A stretch of 64,000 nucleotides of DNA from GCA-2708415 sp963803555 (GTDB lineage: Bacteria; Pseudomonadota; Alphaproteobacteria; Micavibrionales; Micavibrionaceae), in the NCBI GenBank assembly GCA_963803555.1, contig CAWDMZ010000001.1, positions 868,001 through 932,000 of the forward strand, given 5' to 3'. Within the stretch, counting starts at the first letter, position 1; every line of letters starts with the position of its first letter. Positions 42,634 through 52,892 of this stretch are shown piece by piece. The notes under the pieces are model-generated. The model ran no database searches, was not told the origin of the DNA, and saw only the letters and a program-made list of their open reading frames with translations. The position numbers and the translations under genes are program-made.

Positions 42634-44286
42634 TTACATATTACCGTAATTGGGGCCGCCGCCCCCTTGGGGTACGGTCCAAACAATATTTTGTGATGGG
42701 TCTTTGATATCGCATGTTTTGCAATGAATACAATTTTGCGCGTTGATTTGAAATTTCTTTTCGCCTTTTTCCTCAATAACTTCATAAACCGCCGCAGGGC
42801 AATATCGTTGCGCGGGTTCATCATATTTTGGCAAGTTTACATCAATGGGAATTGAAGGATCTTTTAATTTTAAATGGCTGGGTTGATCTTCGGCATGGTT
42901 GGTATTGGTCAATTGCACACTGGTCAATTTGTCAAAGGTCAGCACACCATCGGGTTTTGGATAATCAATGGGCTGGCAATCTTTTGCCTCCTTCAACTGT
43001 GCATGATCGGCATGGTTTTTTAAGGTGTAAGGCAGCATCCACCCGCCAATGGTTTGAAAGGCCGCATGCGCCATTCCTGCCCATAGACCCCAATGAAAAC
43101 CAGGGCGAATATTACGGACCTTATGCAATTCTTTATACATCCATGATGATTTTATATTATCGGTATAGCTTTCACATTCCCAGCCATAGCCATCATTTTT
43201 TGTATCATTAAGGGATTGAAAAATTGATTCTGCCGCAATCATTCCTGATTTTATAGCGGTATGGTTGCCTTTAATCTTTGGCACATTCAAAAACCCTGCA
43301 CTGTCGCCTGTTAATAACGCCCCCGCAACGGTTAGTTTGGGGAGGGATTGTACGCCCCCTTCAACCAAAGTTTTTGCCCCTGCGGATAAACGCTTTCCCC
43401 CTTTTAACAATGTGGCGATTTTGGGATGGGTTTTAAATTTCTGCATTTCCCAATAGGGAGAACGATAGGTGTTTTCGTAATCTAACCCTGTGACATACCC
43501 GATGGAGATTTGGTTGTCATTTTGGTGATAAATCCATGACCCTGCATAGGTGATATTATCTATCGGCCACCCCACACTATGGGTTATTTTACCCAACTCA
43601 TGTTTCTCAGGCGCAATTTCCCACACCTCTTTTACGCCAAGGGCATAGGTTTGCGGGTCAGAATTTTCGCGTAGATTAAATTTATTGATCAATTCTTTGG
43701 TTAATGACCCATGGCATCCTTCGGCAAAAACAGATTGCCGTGCGTGAATCTCAACACCCGGTTCAAAAAGTTCTGTTTTCTCGCCTTCTTTACCAATGCC
43801 CATATCACCAGTGGCAACGCCAATAACGGCATCGTTGGCATCATAAAGGATTTCTGCGGCGGCAAATCCTGCAAATATTTCAACGCCCAATTCTTCGGCT
43901 TGACCCGCCATCCAACGCCCTAATTCACCAAGGCTAATGATATAATTGCCATGATTTTTCATTTGGGGTGGTGTGGGTAATTTGAACGCGCTTTTCTCGC
44001 TCATGAATAAAAATTCGTCTTTGCCTGCCTCACATTTAAGGGGGGCGCCACGCTCTTTCCAATCAGGCATAAGCTCGTTTAATGATTTGGGGTCTAATAC
44101 TGCGCCAGAAAGCAAGTGCGCGCCCACTTCTGACCCTTTTTCAAGGATACAGACGGAGATGTCTTGATCGGCATCATCGGCCAATTGCTTTAAACGGATG
44201 GCGGTTGATAACCCCGCAGGGCCCGCGCCAATAATAACAACATCATATTCCATGGCTTCGCGGTCGTTGCGTATTGGGTCTGGCAT
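42634..44286 (-). CDS. Electron transfer flavoprotein-ubiquinone oxidoreductase
   Basis: This 550-residue protein passes electrons from ETF (fatty acid and amino acid oxidation) to ubiquinone. The FAD-binding VVIIGAGPAGLSTAIRLKQ is at the N-terminus; HLLSGAVLDPKSL and GDSAGFLNVPKIKGNHTAIKSGM follow. The C-terminal cluster segment CPAAVYEV...CIHCKTCDIKDP supplies four Cys for one [4Fe-4S]. Length is that of the family. The etfAB genes are not in the window. Confidence 0.96.
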   Translation of the reverse strand: MPDPIRNDREAMEYDVVIIGAGPAGLSTAIRLKQLADDADQDISVCILEKGSEVGAHLLSGAVLDPKSLNELMPDWKERGAPLKCEAGKDEFLFMSEKSAFKLPTPPQMKNHGNYIISLGELGRWMAGQAEELGVEIFAGFAAAEILYDANDAVIGVATGDMGIGKEGEKTELFEPGVEIHARQSVFAEGCHGSLTKELINKFNLRENSDPQTYALGVKEVWEIAPEKHELGKITHSVGWPIDNITYAGSWIYHQNDNQISIGYVTGLDYENTYRSPYWEMQKFKTHPKIATLLKGGKRLSAGAKTLVEGGVQSLPKLTVAGALLTGDSAGFLNVPKIKGNHTAIKSGMIAAESIFQSLNDTKNDGYGWECESYTDNIKSSWMYKELHKVRNIRPGFHWGLWAGMAHAAFQTIGGWMLPYTLKNHADHAQLKEAKDCQPIDYPKPDGVLTFDKLTSVQLTNTNHAEDQPSHLKLKDPSIPIDVNLPKYDEPAQRYCPAAVYEVIEEKGEKKFQINAQNCIHCKTCDIKDPSQNIVWTVPQGGGGPNYGNM

Positions 44287-44417
44287 TAAAAATCCTTAAA
44301 TCTCAATTGGTTTATATTCCCTGCTTTACCTTTTGAAGGAATTTTCGTTTAATACGAATATTCTTTAAGTATAGAATGAGTATGAATATTGGTAAAGCAT
44401 AACGTATAGGCAAAATA

Positions 44418-45266
44418 TTGGAACAACAGAATAAAAAGCTAAGTGCAAAAAAACATGCCGCCATGCATGCGCTTCAATGGCATCTGGATCATGATATTGC
44501 CGATTGTTTAATGGAAGATTCCGTTGACCGCACAATCCCCCCTGATTTATCCCAGATCCAAGATAAAATTGAGCAGGTGAAACCAAAGATTGCTGCATTA
44601 AAAGATAATAAAGTCCCACCTATGATTGGCGCGGCAGAAGCCATCATTAAATCTAAAAAAATTGCAGCCGCCTGTAATAATTTGGAAGAGCTACAGCAGG
44701 CGATCGCTAATTTTAATGGTTTATCGGTTAAGAAAACCGCAACCAATATGGTGTTTGCCGATGGCAACCCTAATGCTAAAATTATGGTAATTGGGGAGGC
44801 GCCAGGTGCAGATGAAGATTCCCAAGGCAAACCCTTTGTCGGCGCAAGTGGTCAATTGCTTGATAAAATATTAGCGTGCATTGATTTGGATCGAAACAGC
44901 GAGGATTTAGACAAGGCGGTTTATATCTCAAATATTCTCAATTGGCGTCCCCCGGGCAACAGAACGCCCACCGCCCAAGAGATTGAGATATCCTTACCCT
45001 TTATACAACGTCATATTGCGTTGATTAATCCTGATTACCTCATTTTATGCGGTGCAGTCCCTGGAAAATCCCTATTGGGTGAAAAAACAAGCATTTCTAA
45101 ATTACGCGGTAAATTTTATAATTATAAGAACGAAAATGATAAAATTAGCGATATACAATGCCTAGTGACCTATCACCCTGCGTATTTATTACGCACTCCT
45201 GCCCAAAAACGGGCGGTTTGGCAAGATATGTTAATGCTTCAAACAAAGCTTAAAGCCCTTAGTTAA
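44418..45266 (+). CDS. Uracil-DNA glycosylase, family 4/5-like, lacking cluster cysteines
   Basis: 282 residues from TTG 44418. Core motifs are MVIGEAPGADEDSQGKPFVGASGQLLDKIL (water-activating GEAPG), ISNILNWRPPGNRTPT and VTYHPAYLLRTPAQKRAVWQDM (HPAYLLR loop). Family 4 enzymes hold a [4Fe-4S] cluster. Here the positions usually occupied by Cys read FNGLSVKKTA, LNWRPPGNR and IEISLPFIQ, with no Cys, so the cluster is probably absent. The N-terminal 100 residues are helical and poorly conserved. It removes uracil from DNA in base excision repair, and is divergent from etfQO. Confidence 0.9.
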   Translation: MEQQNKKLSAKKHAAMHALQWHLDHDIADCLMEDSVDRTIPPDLSQIQDKIEQVKPKIAALKDNKVPPMIGAAEAIIKSKKIAAACNNLEELQQAIANFNGLSVKKTATNMVFADGNPNAKIMVIGEAPGADEDSQGKPFVGASGQLLDKILACIDLDRNSEDLDKAVYISNILNWRPPGNRTPTAQEIEISLPFIQRHIALINPDYLILCGAVPGKSLLGEKTSISKLRGKFYNYKNENDKISDIQCLVTYHPAYLLRTPAQKRAVWQDMLMLQTKLKALS

Positions 45267-45322
45267 TTACATAATTCCTTTTATGCTGGACATTTGGAGA
45301 GTTTTTCGTTAGAAAACCCTTC

Positions 45323-47299
45323 ATGTTAAAATTTGTGACGCGTAAAACACAGTTATTTCAAAAGAATAATTTGGGAAAACAGATAGGTGTTTGTTTTTTG
45401 CTTGTGGCGATACTGATCCCTGGGTTGGTATATGGTGCGATGTCATCACACGCGCATAAACAAATGGCAAAGGCCAAATTTAATTTAAGCGGTGCGCCTT
45501 ATAAGATTTCTTTACACGTTCCCGTCCCACCGCAAAAACCAAATTTTGATATTACTGCCCAACCTTTTGAAGTGGCGATGGTCTTGCCCACCGATACACC
45601 ACAACAAATTACAACCGCATTGTCTTTCAGCAAAAATGATAAAAAACAAGCGGCATTGGCATCCAAAATTTTTGCCCTGCAGGAGCAAGATGATTTTGTA
45701 AATGCCAATATAAAATTGCGTCAAATTAAAAACACTCAATTGCGCGGATATATTCTGGCCGATCGATATTTAAACTCTGATACTTATGTTTCAACCCCAC
45801 TTGAATTATCGCAGTGGTTAAAATTTTATAATGATTATCCGCAGGCTCGTAAGATTTACAAGCTTGCTGTTCGTAAAGGGGCAAGTGCATCATCTCTTAA
45901 GAAACCAACAAAGTTAACACCCATCATGGGGAATTTGGCGACCAAGAATTATCATTCAAAACGCTACCAAAGTAAGAAGAATAGAAATCAGGCACAGACG
46001 CGCCAATATTTTGATTTAAAACATTCTGTTAAAATGATGGTACAGGTGGGCGAGCCAACAAATGCGTTAAACCTTATCAATGATGTGAATTCAACATCAC
46101 TTATGGATGATGTGGAATATGATTTAATGCGCGCTGATATTGCTGCGGGTTATCTTTATGCCAATCGTTTAAATCACGCCATTCGTTTGGCCGATGCCTC
46201 CCTTAAACGATCAGGGGACAAGGTTCCTCAAGCCGCATGGGTAAAAGGGCTCGCCACATGGCAAACCAAAGATTATAAATCATCATACAAGGCATTCTTA
46301 TTAGCGGCACAATCACCTTATTCTAACGGGTGGTTAAAATCCTCGGCATCATATTGGGCATCGCGGGCGGCCTTGCGATCGGGCAATAAAAAACAAGTCC
46401 GCAAATTGGTTGAGCAAGCGGCAGAATATCCCCACAGTTTTTATGGCGTTATAGCCAATTATGCCTTGGGTGAAAAAGACCCCTTTAATTGGGAAACGCC
46501 TGTTCTTAAATCCAAACATCTTGATTTAATTCGCGGTACAAAAATTGGCAGACGCGCCTTATTATTGATCGAGGCAGGGCGTATTGATTTGGCGCAAAAA
46601 GAATTAATTTATCTCAACATCTACAAAAAACCTTATTTAAAAGACGCGCTTATTGCCCTATCCCAAGAGTATAATTTGGCGGATTTATCGCTGCGTCTTG
46701 GTAATGCAATAAAGCCAACAAAGCATAATTTTTATGATGCCGCGCTTTATCCCGAAGTGTCGTGGATACCCCAAAATGGGTATAAGGTTGACCGCGCCTT
46801 AATCAATGCCATCATCAAACAAGAATCACGTTTCCAAGCGGGCGCAAAAAACCCAAGTGGCGCAACAGGATTAATGCAATTAATGCCGCGCACCGCCGAT
46901 TATATTTTGACAAAAACCAATCACACCGACGCCAATGCGATTGATAAATTGCACCACCCCGAAATTAATTTGGAATTTGGGCAGACTTATCTGCATTACT
47001 TGCTTAATCATAAATCGGTAGGGCAAGATTTATTTTCGATGGCGATGGCCTATAATGCAGGGCCGGGAAATTTATCAAAGTGGAAGCGTGAGCGTGAGCA
47101 TATGACAGACCCGCTTTTATTTATTGAAACAATTCCTTTCCATGAAACACGCGCCTTTGTTGACCGTGTGATGGCCAATTATTGGATATATAGGATACGC
47201 TATAACCAAAAAACCCCGTCCCTTCATGATGTCGCCGAAGGCCGTTGGGCACGATATATCGCTCAAGATTTTGATATTGTAGAATTGGCCTTAAGGTGA
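45323..47299 (+). CDS. Soluble lytic murein transglycosylase (Slt70-like)
   Basis: This 658-residue protein has a signal peptide or anchor at about 18-42 (IGVCFLLVAILIPGLVYGAMS). A long alpha-helical superhelix follows (about 100-470), containing YASYWASRAALRSG-like AASRxxP elements (KSSASYWASRAALRSGN). The C-terminal goose-lysozyme-type SLT domain has LINAIIKQESRFQAGAKNPSGATGLMQLMPRTA, with catalytic Glu501, then NLEFGQTYLHYLL and MAYNAGPGNLSKW. It cleaves glycan strands to 1,6-anhydro-muropeptides in the periplasm. Confidence 0.94.
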   Translation: MLKFVTRKTQLFQKNNLGKQIGVCFLLVAILIPGLVYGAMSSHAHKQMAKAKFNLSGAPYKISLHVPVPPQKPNFDITAQPFEVAMVLPTDTPQQITTALSFSKNDKKQAALASKIFALQEQDDFVNANIKLRQIKNTQLRGYILADRYLNSDTYVSTPLELSQWLKFYNDYPQARKIYKLAVRKGASASSLKKPTKLTPIMGNLATKNYHSKRYQSKKNRNQAQTRQYFDLKHSVKMMVQVGEPTNALNLINDVNSTSLMDDVEYDLMRADIAAGYLYANRLNHAIRLADASLKRSGDKVPQAAWVKGLATWQTKDYKSSYKAFLLAAQSPYSNGWLKSSASYWASRAALRSGNKKQVRKLVEQAAEYPHSFYGVIANYALGEKDPFNWETPVLKSKHLDLIRGTKIGRRALLLIEAGRIDLAQKELIYLNIYKKPYLKDALIALSQEYNLADLSLRLGNAIKPTKHNFYDAALYPEVSWIPQNGYKVDRALINAIIKQESRFQAGAKNPSGATGLMQLMPRTADYILTKTNHTDANAIDKLHHPEINLEFGQTYLHYLLNHKSVGQDLFSMAMAYNAGPGNLSKWKREREHMTDPLLFIETIPFHETRAFVDRVMANYWIYRIRYNQKTPSLHDVAEGRWARYIAQDFDIVELALR

Positions 47300-47362
47300 T
47301 TTACATAAACCTTGACTTTGCTTGCATAATCTGCTTTTTATATTGTTAAATTAGGATCTGGC

Positions 47363-48694
47363 ATGAAGGCGATAGAAACTGAATTAACAAATGGGATAAG
47401 AGTTGTTTATCTTCATTTACCAAAATCACCAAATAGTAAGCTTTGCGTATCTTTTCCAGTTGGCTCTAGACAAGATCCTGATGGTAAAGAAGGATTGGCG
47501 CACATATTGGAGCATACAGTATTTTGCGGAACGAAAGAGTCATCCGAATTTGAACTTACATCAGCATATCACGCTTTGGGCTCAAACAAAGAAGCCTACA
47601 CAACCTTAGATGAAACCCAATTTTTAATTCAATCGCATGCATTTGATCCTGAAAATATTTTGAAAATGTGTGATATTATGCGCCAAATTTTAACCGAACC
47701 TGTGTTTGACGCACAGCGGTTAGAAATAGAAAAAAAGTTATTATAAATGAGCGCGCTGAAGCTTTAGACAACCCTGATTATCAACCCAAAAAAGATATTT
47801 TTGATTCTATTAAAGTTGATAGAAAGCAGGTTGTAGATATTTTGGGAACGCCACAATCAATAGCGTCTGTGACATCAGATGATTTGAAAAGATTTATGCA
47901 TGCCAATTATGATGCTAGCAGTGCAACCCTTTATGTTGTTACACCTCATTCTTTGGAGGATACCTTGGTAGCATTGGAGGCAACATTAACTTCAATTCCC
48001 AATTTGGGTAAACCAAAACCATCTATCCCGCCATTGACCACACAATATTCAGATTTAAGAGTGCAAAGTGCATGGTTAAATCAAAATCAAATCGCTATTA
48101 TTTTTGCCCCTGCAATGCCGCAAACATTATATGAGGCCATGGTAAATTATACTGCAATAAATGCATTATCAGCAACCTTAGTCGATTCTTTAAGAATGCA
48201 ATATGGATGTTTTTATAATGCAGAATTTTCCAATTGGTCGGATGAAGGAAATATTGATTTTCGTTCCTTAACAATTCAGAGCATTCCAGAAGATTCAAAA
48301 GTCGCTTTAGATGGTTTGGTAGATTTTTATAATGATATTGATGCTCATATAGATGATGGTGTAATTGCATCTATTTTACAGCAAGATAGAGAAACCTTCT
48401 CTCGACCTGAGCGATTTGATGCAGGAATATATGAATTAATGAAGGCCTTACATGAAAATCAAGGTGTATTGGTCGATAATGAAGAGATTTTTAAAAGTAA
48501 TAGGTAATATTAATTATGATGATATACGTAAACGCGCGCAGGAAATTTTATCATCAATTACTGGTCTATGTGTTCAAGGACCAGATCCAGAAATTGTTCC
48601 ACCTCTTAAAAACATTTTAAGGGATATGGGTGTTGATAGGGAAAGTAAAATTTTAAGAGCCGTTGATGCTTTCCCTACATTAAATAACCAATAA
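47363..48694 (+). pseudogene. M16-family zinc peptidase (pitrilysin/insulinase type), two frameshifts
   Basis: Three consecutive frames together give a normal M16 subunit of about 440 residues. The inverted zinc motif HILEH is near residue 50 (GLAHILEHTVFCGT), and the third-ligand Glu region VIINERAEALDNPDY comes after the first break. Break 1: the A-run 47730-47736 has seven A where eight would keep frame; the heptamer A-AAA-AAG (47731-47737) is in the correct zero-frame register and the -1 frame is the coding one, with a zero-frame TAA two codons later. Break 2: a five-T run at 48488-48492 where four would keep frame. Decay, sequencing error, or recoding for break 1 are possible; two breaks favour the first two. 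Confidence 0.8.
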
Positions 48695-48772
48695 ATTAAC
48701 AACTTAAATCTTGCCTTTTATGCTGGTTCTCGCATTATAGATGATTGATTTAAAACAACATCTGGACTGGCT

Positions 48773-51440
48773 ATGAAAACCGTTAATGACATCCGTAATG
48801 AATTTACAGGCTTTTTTGAAAAAAACGGCCATAGCCACGTAAGCTCATCGCCTCTTGTTCCGCAAAATGACCCCACATTGATGTTTGTTAATTCGGGCAT
48901 GGTGCAATTTAAAAATGTTTTTACAGGCGCAGAAAACCGCGATTATACCCGTGCCACCACATCACAAAAATGTGTGCGGGCAGGGGGCAAGCATAATGAT
49001 TTGGACAATGTTGGCTACACCGCACGTCACCATACATTTTTTGAAATGCTGGGCAATTTTTCATTTGGCGATTATTTTAAAGAAGAAGCGATATCTTATG
49101 CGTGGGAGTTAATCTCCAAAAATTTCCAAATGCCACAGGACAAATTGCTCATCACTGTTCATTCCACAGATGAGGAAGCCGCAGGGTTATGGAAGAAAAT
49201 TGCTGGTTTTTCAGATGACCGTATTATCCGCATTCCCACCGACGATAATTTTTGGCAAATGGGCGATACTGGCCCGTGTGGTCCATGTTCCGAGATTTTT
49301 TATGATCAGGGCGAACAATTACAAGGCGGCCCACCAGGGTCTCCCGATGAAGATGGTGACCGTTTCTTAGAATTTTGGAATCTTGTTTTCATGCAGTATG
49401 AACAAGAACCAGATGAAGATGGCAAACCCATAAGACGCCCGCTCCCCAAACCATCTATTGATACAGGAATGGGGCTTGGAACGTATGGCGGCATTAATGC
49501 AAGGGGAAACCAGCAATTATGATATCGATCTGTTCCGCTCCATCATTGATAATGTTGCCGACCTAACAGGTGTAGCGGCAGATGGCGACCATGCCGCAAG
49601 CCATCGCGTGATTGCCGATCATTTACGCTGTGCATCGTTTCTTATGGCTGATGGCGTGATGCCGTCGAATGAAGGGCGGGGCTATGTTCTACGCCGTATT
49701 ATGCGCCGCGGTATGCGTCATGCGCATTTATTGGGCGCGAAAGATCCGCTTATGTATCGCTTATTGCCGACATTGGTTTCGATGATGGGCGAGGCCTATC
49801 CTGAATTAAAACGGGCGGAATCTCTTATCTCAGAAACGTTGAAAAATGAGGAAACGCGATTTAAACAAACATTGGATCGCGGCTTTAAAATGTTTGAAGA
49901 AGAATCGGGCAATGTGACAAATAATACCTTATCGGGTGATGTCGCTTTTAAACTTTATGACACCTATGGCTTTCCTGTTGATTTAACCGCCGATGCGTTG
50001 AAAGCAAAAAATATCACGGTTGATATGGATGGGTTTGAATCCGCCATGGATGCGCAAAAGAAAATGGCCCGCGCCGCATGGTCAGGATCAGGCGATACAG
50101 GCACGGATAAGCTTTGGTTTGATTTGTTCGACAAACACGGTGCAACAGAATTTTTAGGATATGACACCGAAAACGCCGAAGGAAAAATTTTAGCTTTGGT
50201 CAAAGATGGCAAGCACGTTGAAACGCTTAAAAAAGGTGATGAAGGATTTGTAATCACAAATCAAACTCCATTTTATGGTGAGTCTGGTGGGCAGGTTGGC
50301 GATAGTGGCACATTGAAATCCGAAACAGCCAAGGCAGTTATTACGGATACTAAAAAGCCTGTCCCGTCATTTTTTGCCCATATGGTGAAAGTCGAGACGG
50401 GCACATTAAATACCGACGATGCGGTTGCCTTACAAGTTGATCATACACGCCGTACGGCTATTCGATCTAACCATTCGGCAACCCATTTATTGCACGAAGC
50501 ATTACGCCACATATTGGGTGATCATGTATCACAAAAGGGATCATTACAAGATGCGGAGCGTACGCGATTTGATATCTCACAACCAATGGCGGTTTCAAAT
50601 GATGACTTGAAAAAGGTTGAAGCGATTGTTAACAACGAAATTCGTGCCAACAGCGAGGTAAACACCCGCGTGATGCCCATTGACGATGCCATGGAAAGTG
50701 GCGCAATGGCATTATTTGGTGAAAAATACGATGATGAAGTGCGCGTTGTATCCATGGGAACGCAAGCGATAGGGGAGAATAAACCCTATTCAGTCGAGCT
50801 TTGTGGGGGAACCCATGTTAAACGTACGGGCGATATTGGCTTATTTAAAATCATCAGCGAAAGCGCGGTATCCTCAGGCGTACGCCGTATTGAAGCGTTA
50901 ACAGGCTCAAATGCGCTGGCCTATTTGGAAGAACAAGAGGCGCGACTTAATGAAGCGGCACGCATTTTAAAATCAAGCCCTGCCGAGGTGGCAGAGCGTG
51001 TGCAAACATTGGCGAGTGAGAAGAAGAAATTGGAACAAGAAGTTTCAAATTTACGCAAAGAAATTGCCATGGGTGGCGGTGGTGAAGCGCAAGGGTCACC
51101 CGCCGATGATATCAAGACCGTTAATAATATTCAATATTTGGCAAAAACATTTACCGATTTTCCTGCCAAAGATTTAAAATCAATGGCTGATAGTTTAAAG
51201 AAAAAAATCGGGACAGGCGTCATCGTTTTAATCTCAACCCAAGAGGGCAAAGCATCTATTGTTGTTGGTGTCACAAATGATTTAACAGACAAAATTAATG
51301 CCGTTGATTTGGTGCGTATTGGCGCAGAAGCGTTAGGCGGCAAAGGCGGCGGCGGACGCCCCGACATGGCCCAAGCCGGCGGCCCAAATGGAAATGCTAC
51401 AAATGATGCCATCAATGCGATTGAAGGTAAGTTGGGTTAG
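48773..51440 (+). CDS. alaS: Alanine-tRNA ligase, with a one-base frameshift in this sequence
   Basis: Two overlapping frames (48773-49522 and 49458-51440) make a full-length AlaRS of about 888 residues. The N-terminal class II catalytic core has FFEKNGHSHVSSSPLVPQNDPTLMFVNSGM, TSQKCVRAGGKHNDL and the long motif 3 region ending PSIDTGMGL, where the first frame runs off. The second resumes at ERMAALMQGETSNYD. An extra base in CTTGGAACG (49475-49482) explains the break. The editing domain zinc motifs HSATHLLHEALR and CGGTHVKRTGDIG are intact, followed by a coiled coil and the Gly-rich C-Ala domain. The gene is normally essential, so a sequencing error is the likeliest explanation. Confidence 0.9.
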
Positions 51441-51441
51441 A

Positions 51442-52260
51442 TCAAAATCTACAAACTTTTATTGCTCTATATACTGCTGATTTTACGCCGTGCAAGGCGC
51501 CATCACATTTGTCATGCAACTCTTGGATGCTATCGGATAACGTATAACCAGATTCTGAGTTTATTAATCTATTCAGACCAGCGCTGGAAGCTGCAATATC
51601 ATGAATATCTTTTCTAGCTTCTCGCGCTAGCGATTCTGATTTGCAAATCCTAGGTCCAGCAACATTTTGATAAAGACCTTTTAATCCACTTGTCACAACC
51701 CTTAATTGTCTTTCAACAGATCTTAATGTTGCAGTAGCTGAATTCGCTTTTTCCATACCCGCATGTTCTATAAGTACTTCAGCAACAATTGGATTTTCTG
51801 AAACATTTTTATCTTCAACTACGACATGCGCCTTAAAAGAACGAAAGCCTGTTTCAGGTTCAGGGAATGCAAATTGATCTTTATATCCTCGTGTTATGGG
51901 GGATAATTTTATGGCTTCTTTAATGGCCTCTAAATCATCAACGCTTTGGGATCCATTGTTGGGTACAACGATTTTTACGCGCAAGTAATCGCGTATTCTT
52001 TCAGGTGACCCTAAAACAGTGCCATCAACTAATTTTCTATCAGCAGAGGATTGAGACTTTATACAAGCTTTACCAGCTTTAACTTGAACGCCTAAACGAG
52101 CGACTAAATTATCTACGGTATTTTGAAATGTTGGTAGTAACTGTTCAGATAATTGAATATAATCAGAAGTCCTATCAAGTTTTACAACTTGAGGAAGACT
52201 CCAATTATTTTGCCCTGTTGCTCCAGAAGCTTTATTCAAAACTTTAGAAAGTGTACTCAT
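51442..52260 (-). CDS. Orphan protein with a RelA/SpoT-like nucleotidyltransferase fold (tentative)
   Basis: 272 residues, no signal peptide or membrane helix. The middle part (GSPERIRDYLRVKIVVPN, a DDLEAIKEAIK helix, KDQFAFPEPETGFRSFKAHVVVED, PIVAEVLIEHAGMEKANSATATL) follows the order of elements in RelA/SpoT synthetase-like domains: the (R/K)-rich D-x-LR-x-(K/R)IVV strand, the KD.fa.P...GfRS.k.hv segment and the AEvqI strand. Flanking helices are unlike long RelA/SpoT proteins, and there is no hydrolase, TGS or ACT domain. Catalysis is unproven, and the usual RxKS-like ATP site is not obvious. The gene stands alone between alaS and ndk, reading against both, in AT-rich flanks, which suggests acquisition. 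Confidence 0.5.
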   Translation of the reverse strand: MSTLSKVLNKASGATGQNNWSLPQVVKLDRTSDYIQLSEQLLPTFQNTVDNLVARLGVQVKAGKACIKSQSSADRKLVDGTVLGSPERIRDYLRVKIVVPNNGSQSVDDLEAIKEAIKLSPITRGYKDQFAFPEPETGFRSFKAHVVVEDKNVSENPIVAEVLIEHAGMEKANSATATLRSVERQLRVVTSGLKGLYQNVAGPRICKSESLAREARKDIHDIAASSAGLNRLINSESGYTLSDSIQELHDKCDGALHGVKSAVYRAIKVCRF

Positions 52261-52443
52261 AAAAATTCACGTCTCTTATTTAAAAAAAGCATATCAATAA
52301 TATACTGCAAATCAAGTTAATAATATCAATATCCAGAAACTATACTATAAAATTATGTAAATATCAATATATTTTAGCTTGTTCTTCTCTATAGGGCTGA
52401 TATAAAGCGGGCATATTTGAAAATTAAAAAAAAGAGGATTATC

Positions 52444-52863
52444 ATGACACAACAAACTTTTTCAATTTTAAAGCCAGATGCCACGCGCCGTAATTTAACA
52501 GGGGCAATTAATCAAAAATTTGAAGAAAATGGTTTACGCATTGTTGCACAAAAACGCATTCACATGACAAAAGACCAAGCCGAAGGATTTTACGCTGTTC
52601 ATAAAGAACGCCCTTTCTTTGGTGAATTGGTTGAATTTATGATTTCTGAACCTGTTGTTGTTCAAGTTTTAGAAGGCGAGAATGCCGTTGCAAAAAACCG
52701 CGAAATCATGGGCGCAACAAACCCAGAAGAAGCAGACGCAGGAACAATTCGCAAAGAATATGCATTAAGTATTGGTGAAAATTCTGTTCACGGCTCTGAC
52801 TCAGAAGAGAATGCAGCCATCGAAATCGAATATTTTTTCAAGCCAGAAGAAATTGTTGGCTAA
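52444..52863 (+). CDS. ndk: Nucleoside diphosphate kinase
   Basis: 139 residues from ATG 52444, which has an AGAGGA ribosome site and gives the family's N-terminus (TFSILKPDATRRNLTG). An in-frame opening nine codons upstream is less likely. The phosphorylated His is in GENSVHGSDS. ATP-binding AKNREIMGATNPEEADAGTIR is complete. It balances NTP/dNTP pools. The 180 bases upstream are AT-rich and may hold promoters for both ndk and the divergent orphan. Confidence 0.96.
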   Translation: MTQQTFSILKPDATRRNLTGAINQKFEENGLRIVAQKRIHMTKDQAEGFYAVHKERPFFGELVEFMISEPVVVQVLEGENAVAKNREIMGATNPEEADAGTIRKEYALSIGENSVHGSDSEENAAIEIEYFFKPEEIVG

Positions 52864-52869
52864 AAACTA

Positions 52870-52892
52870 AATAACTTTAAAAGTTATTTTTT
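52870..52892. terminator. Bidirectional hairpin terminator between ndk and the hybrid kinase
   Basis: AATAACTT (52870-52877) pairs with AAGTTATT (52881-52888) around a three-base loop. Four T follow rightward and A-rich sequence lies on the left, so it can serve both converging genes. It overlaps the last codons of the minus-strand kinase gene. Confidence 0.6.
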
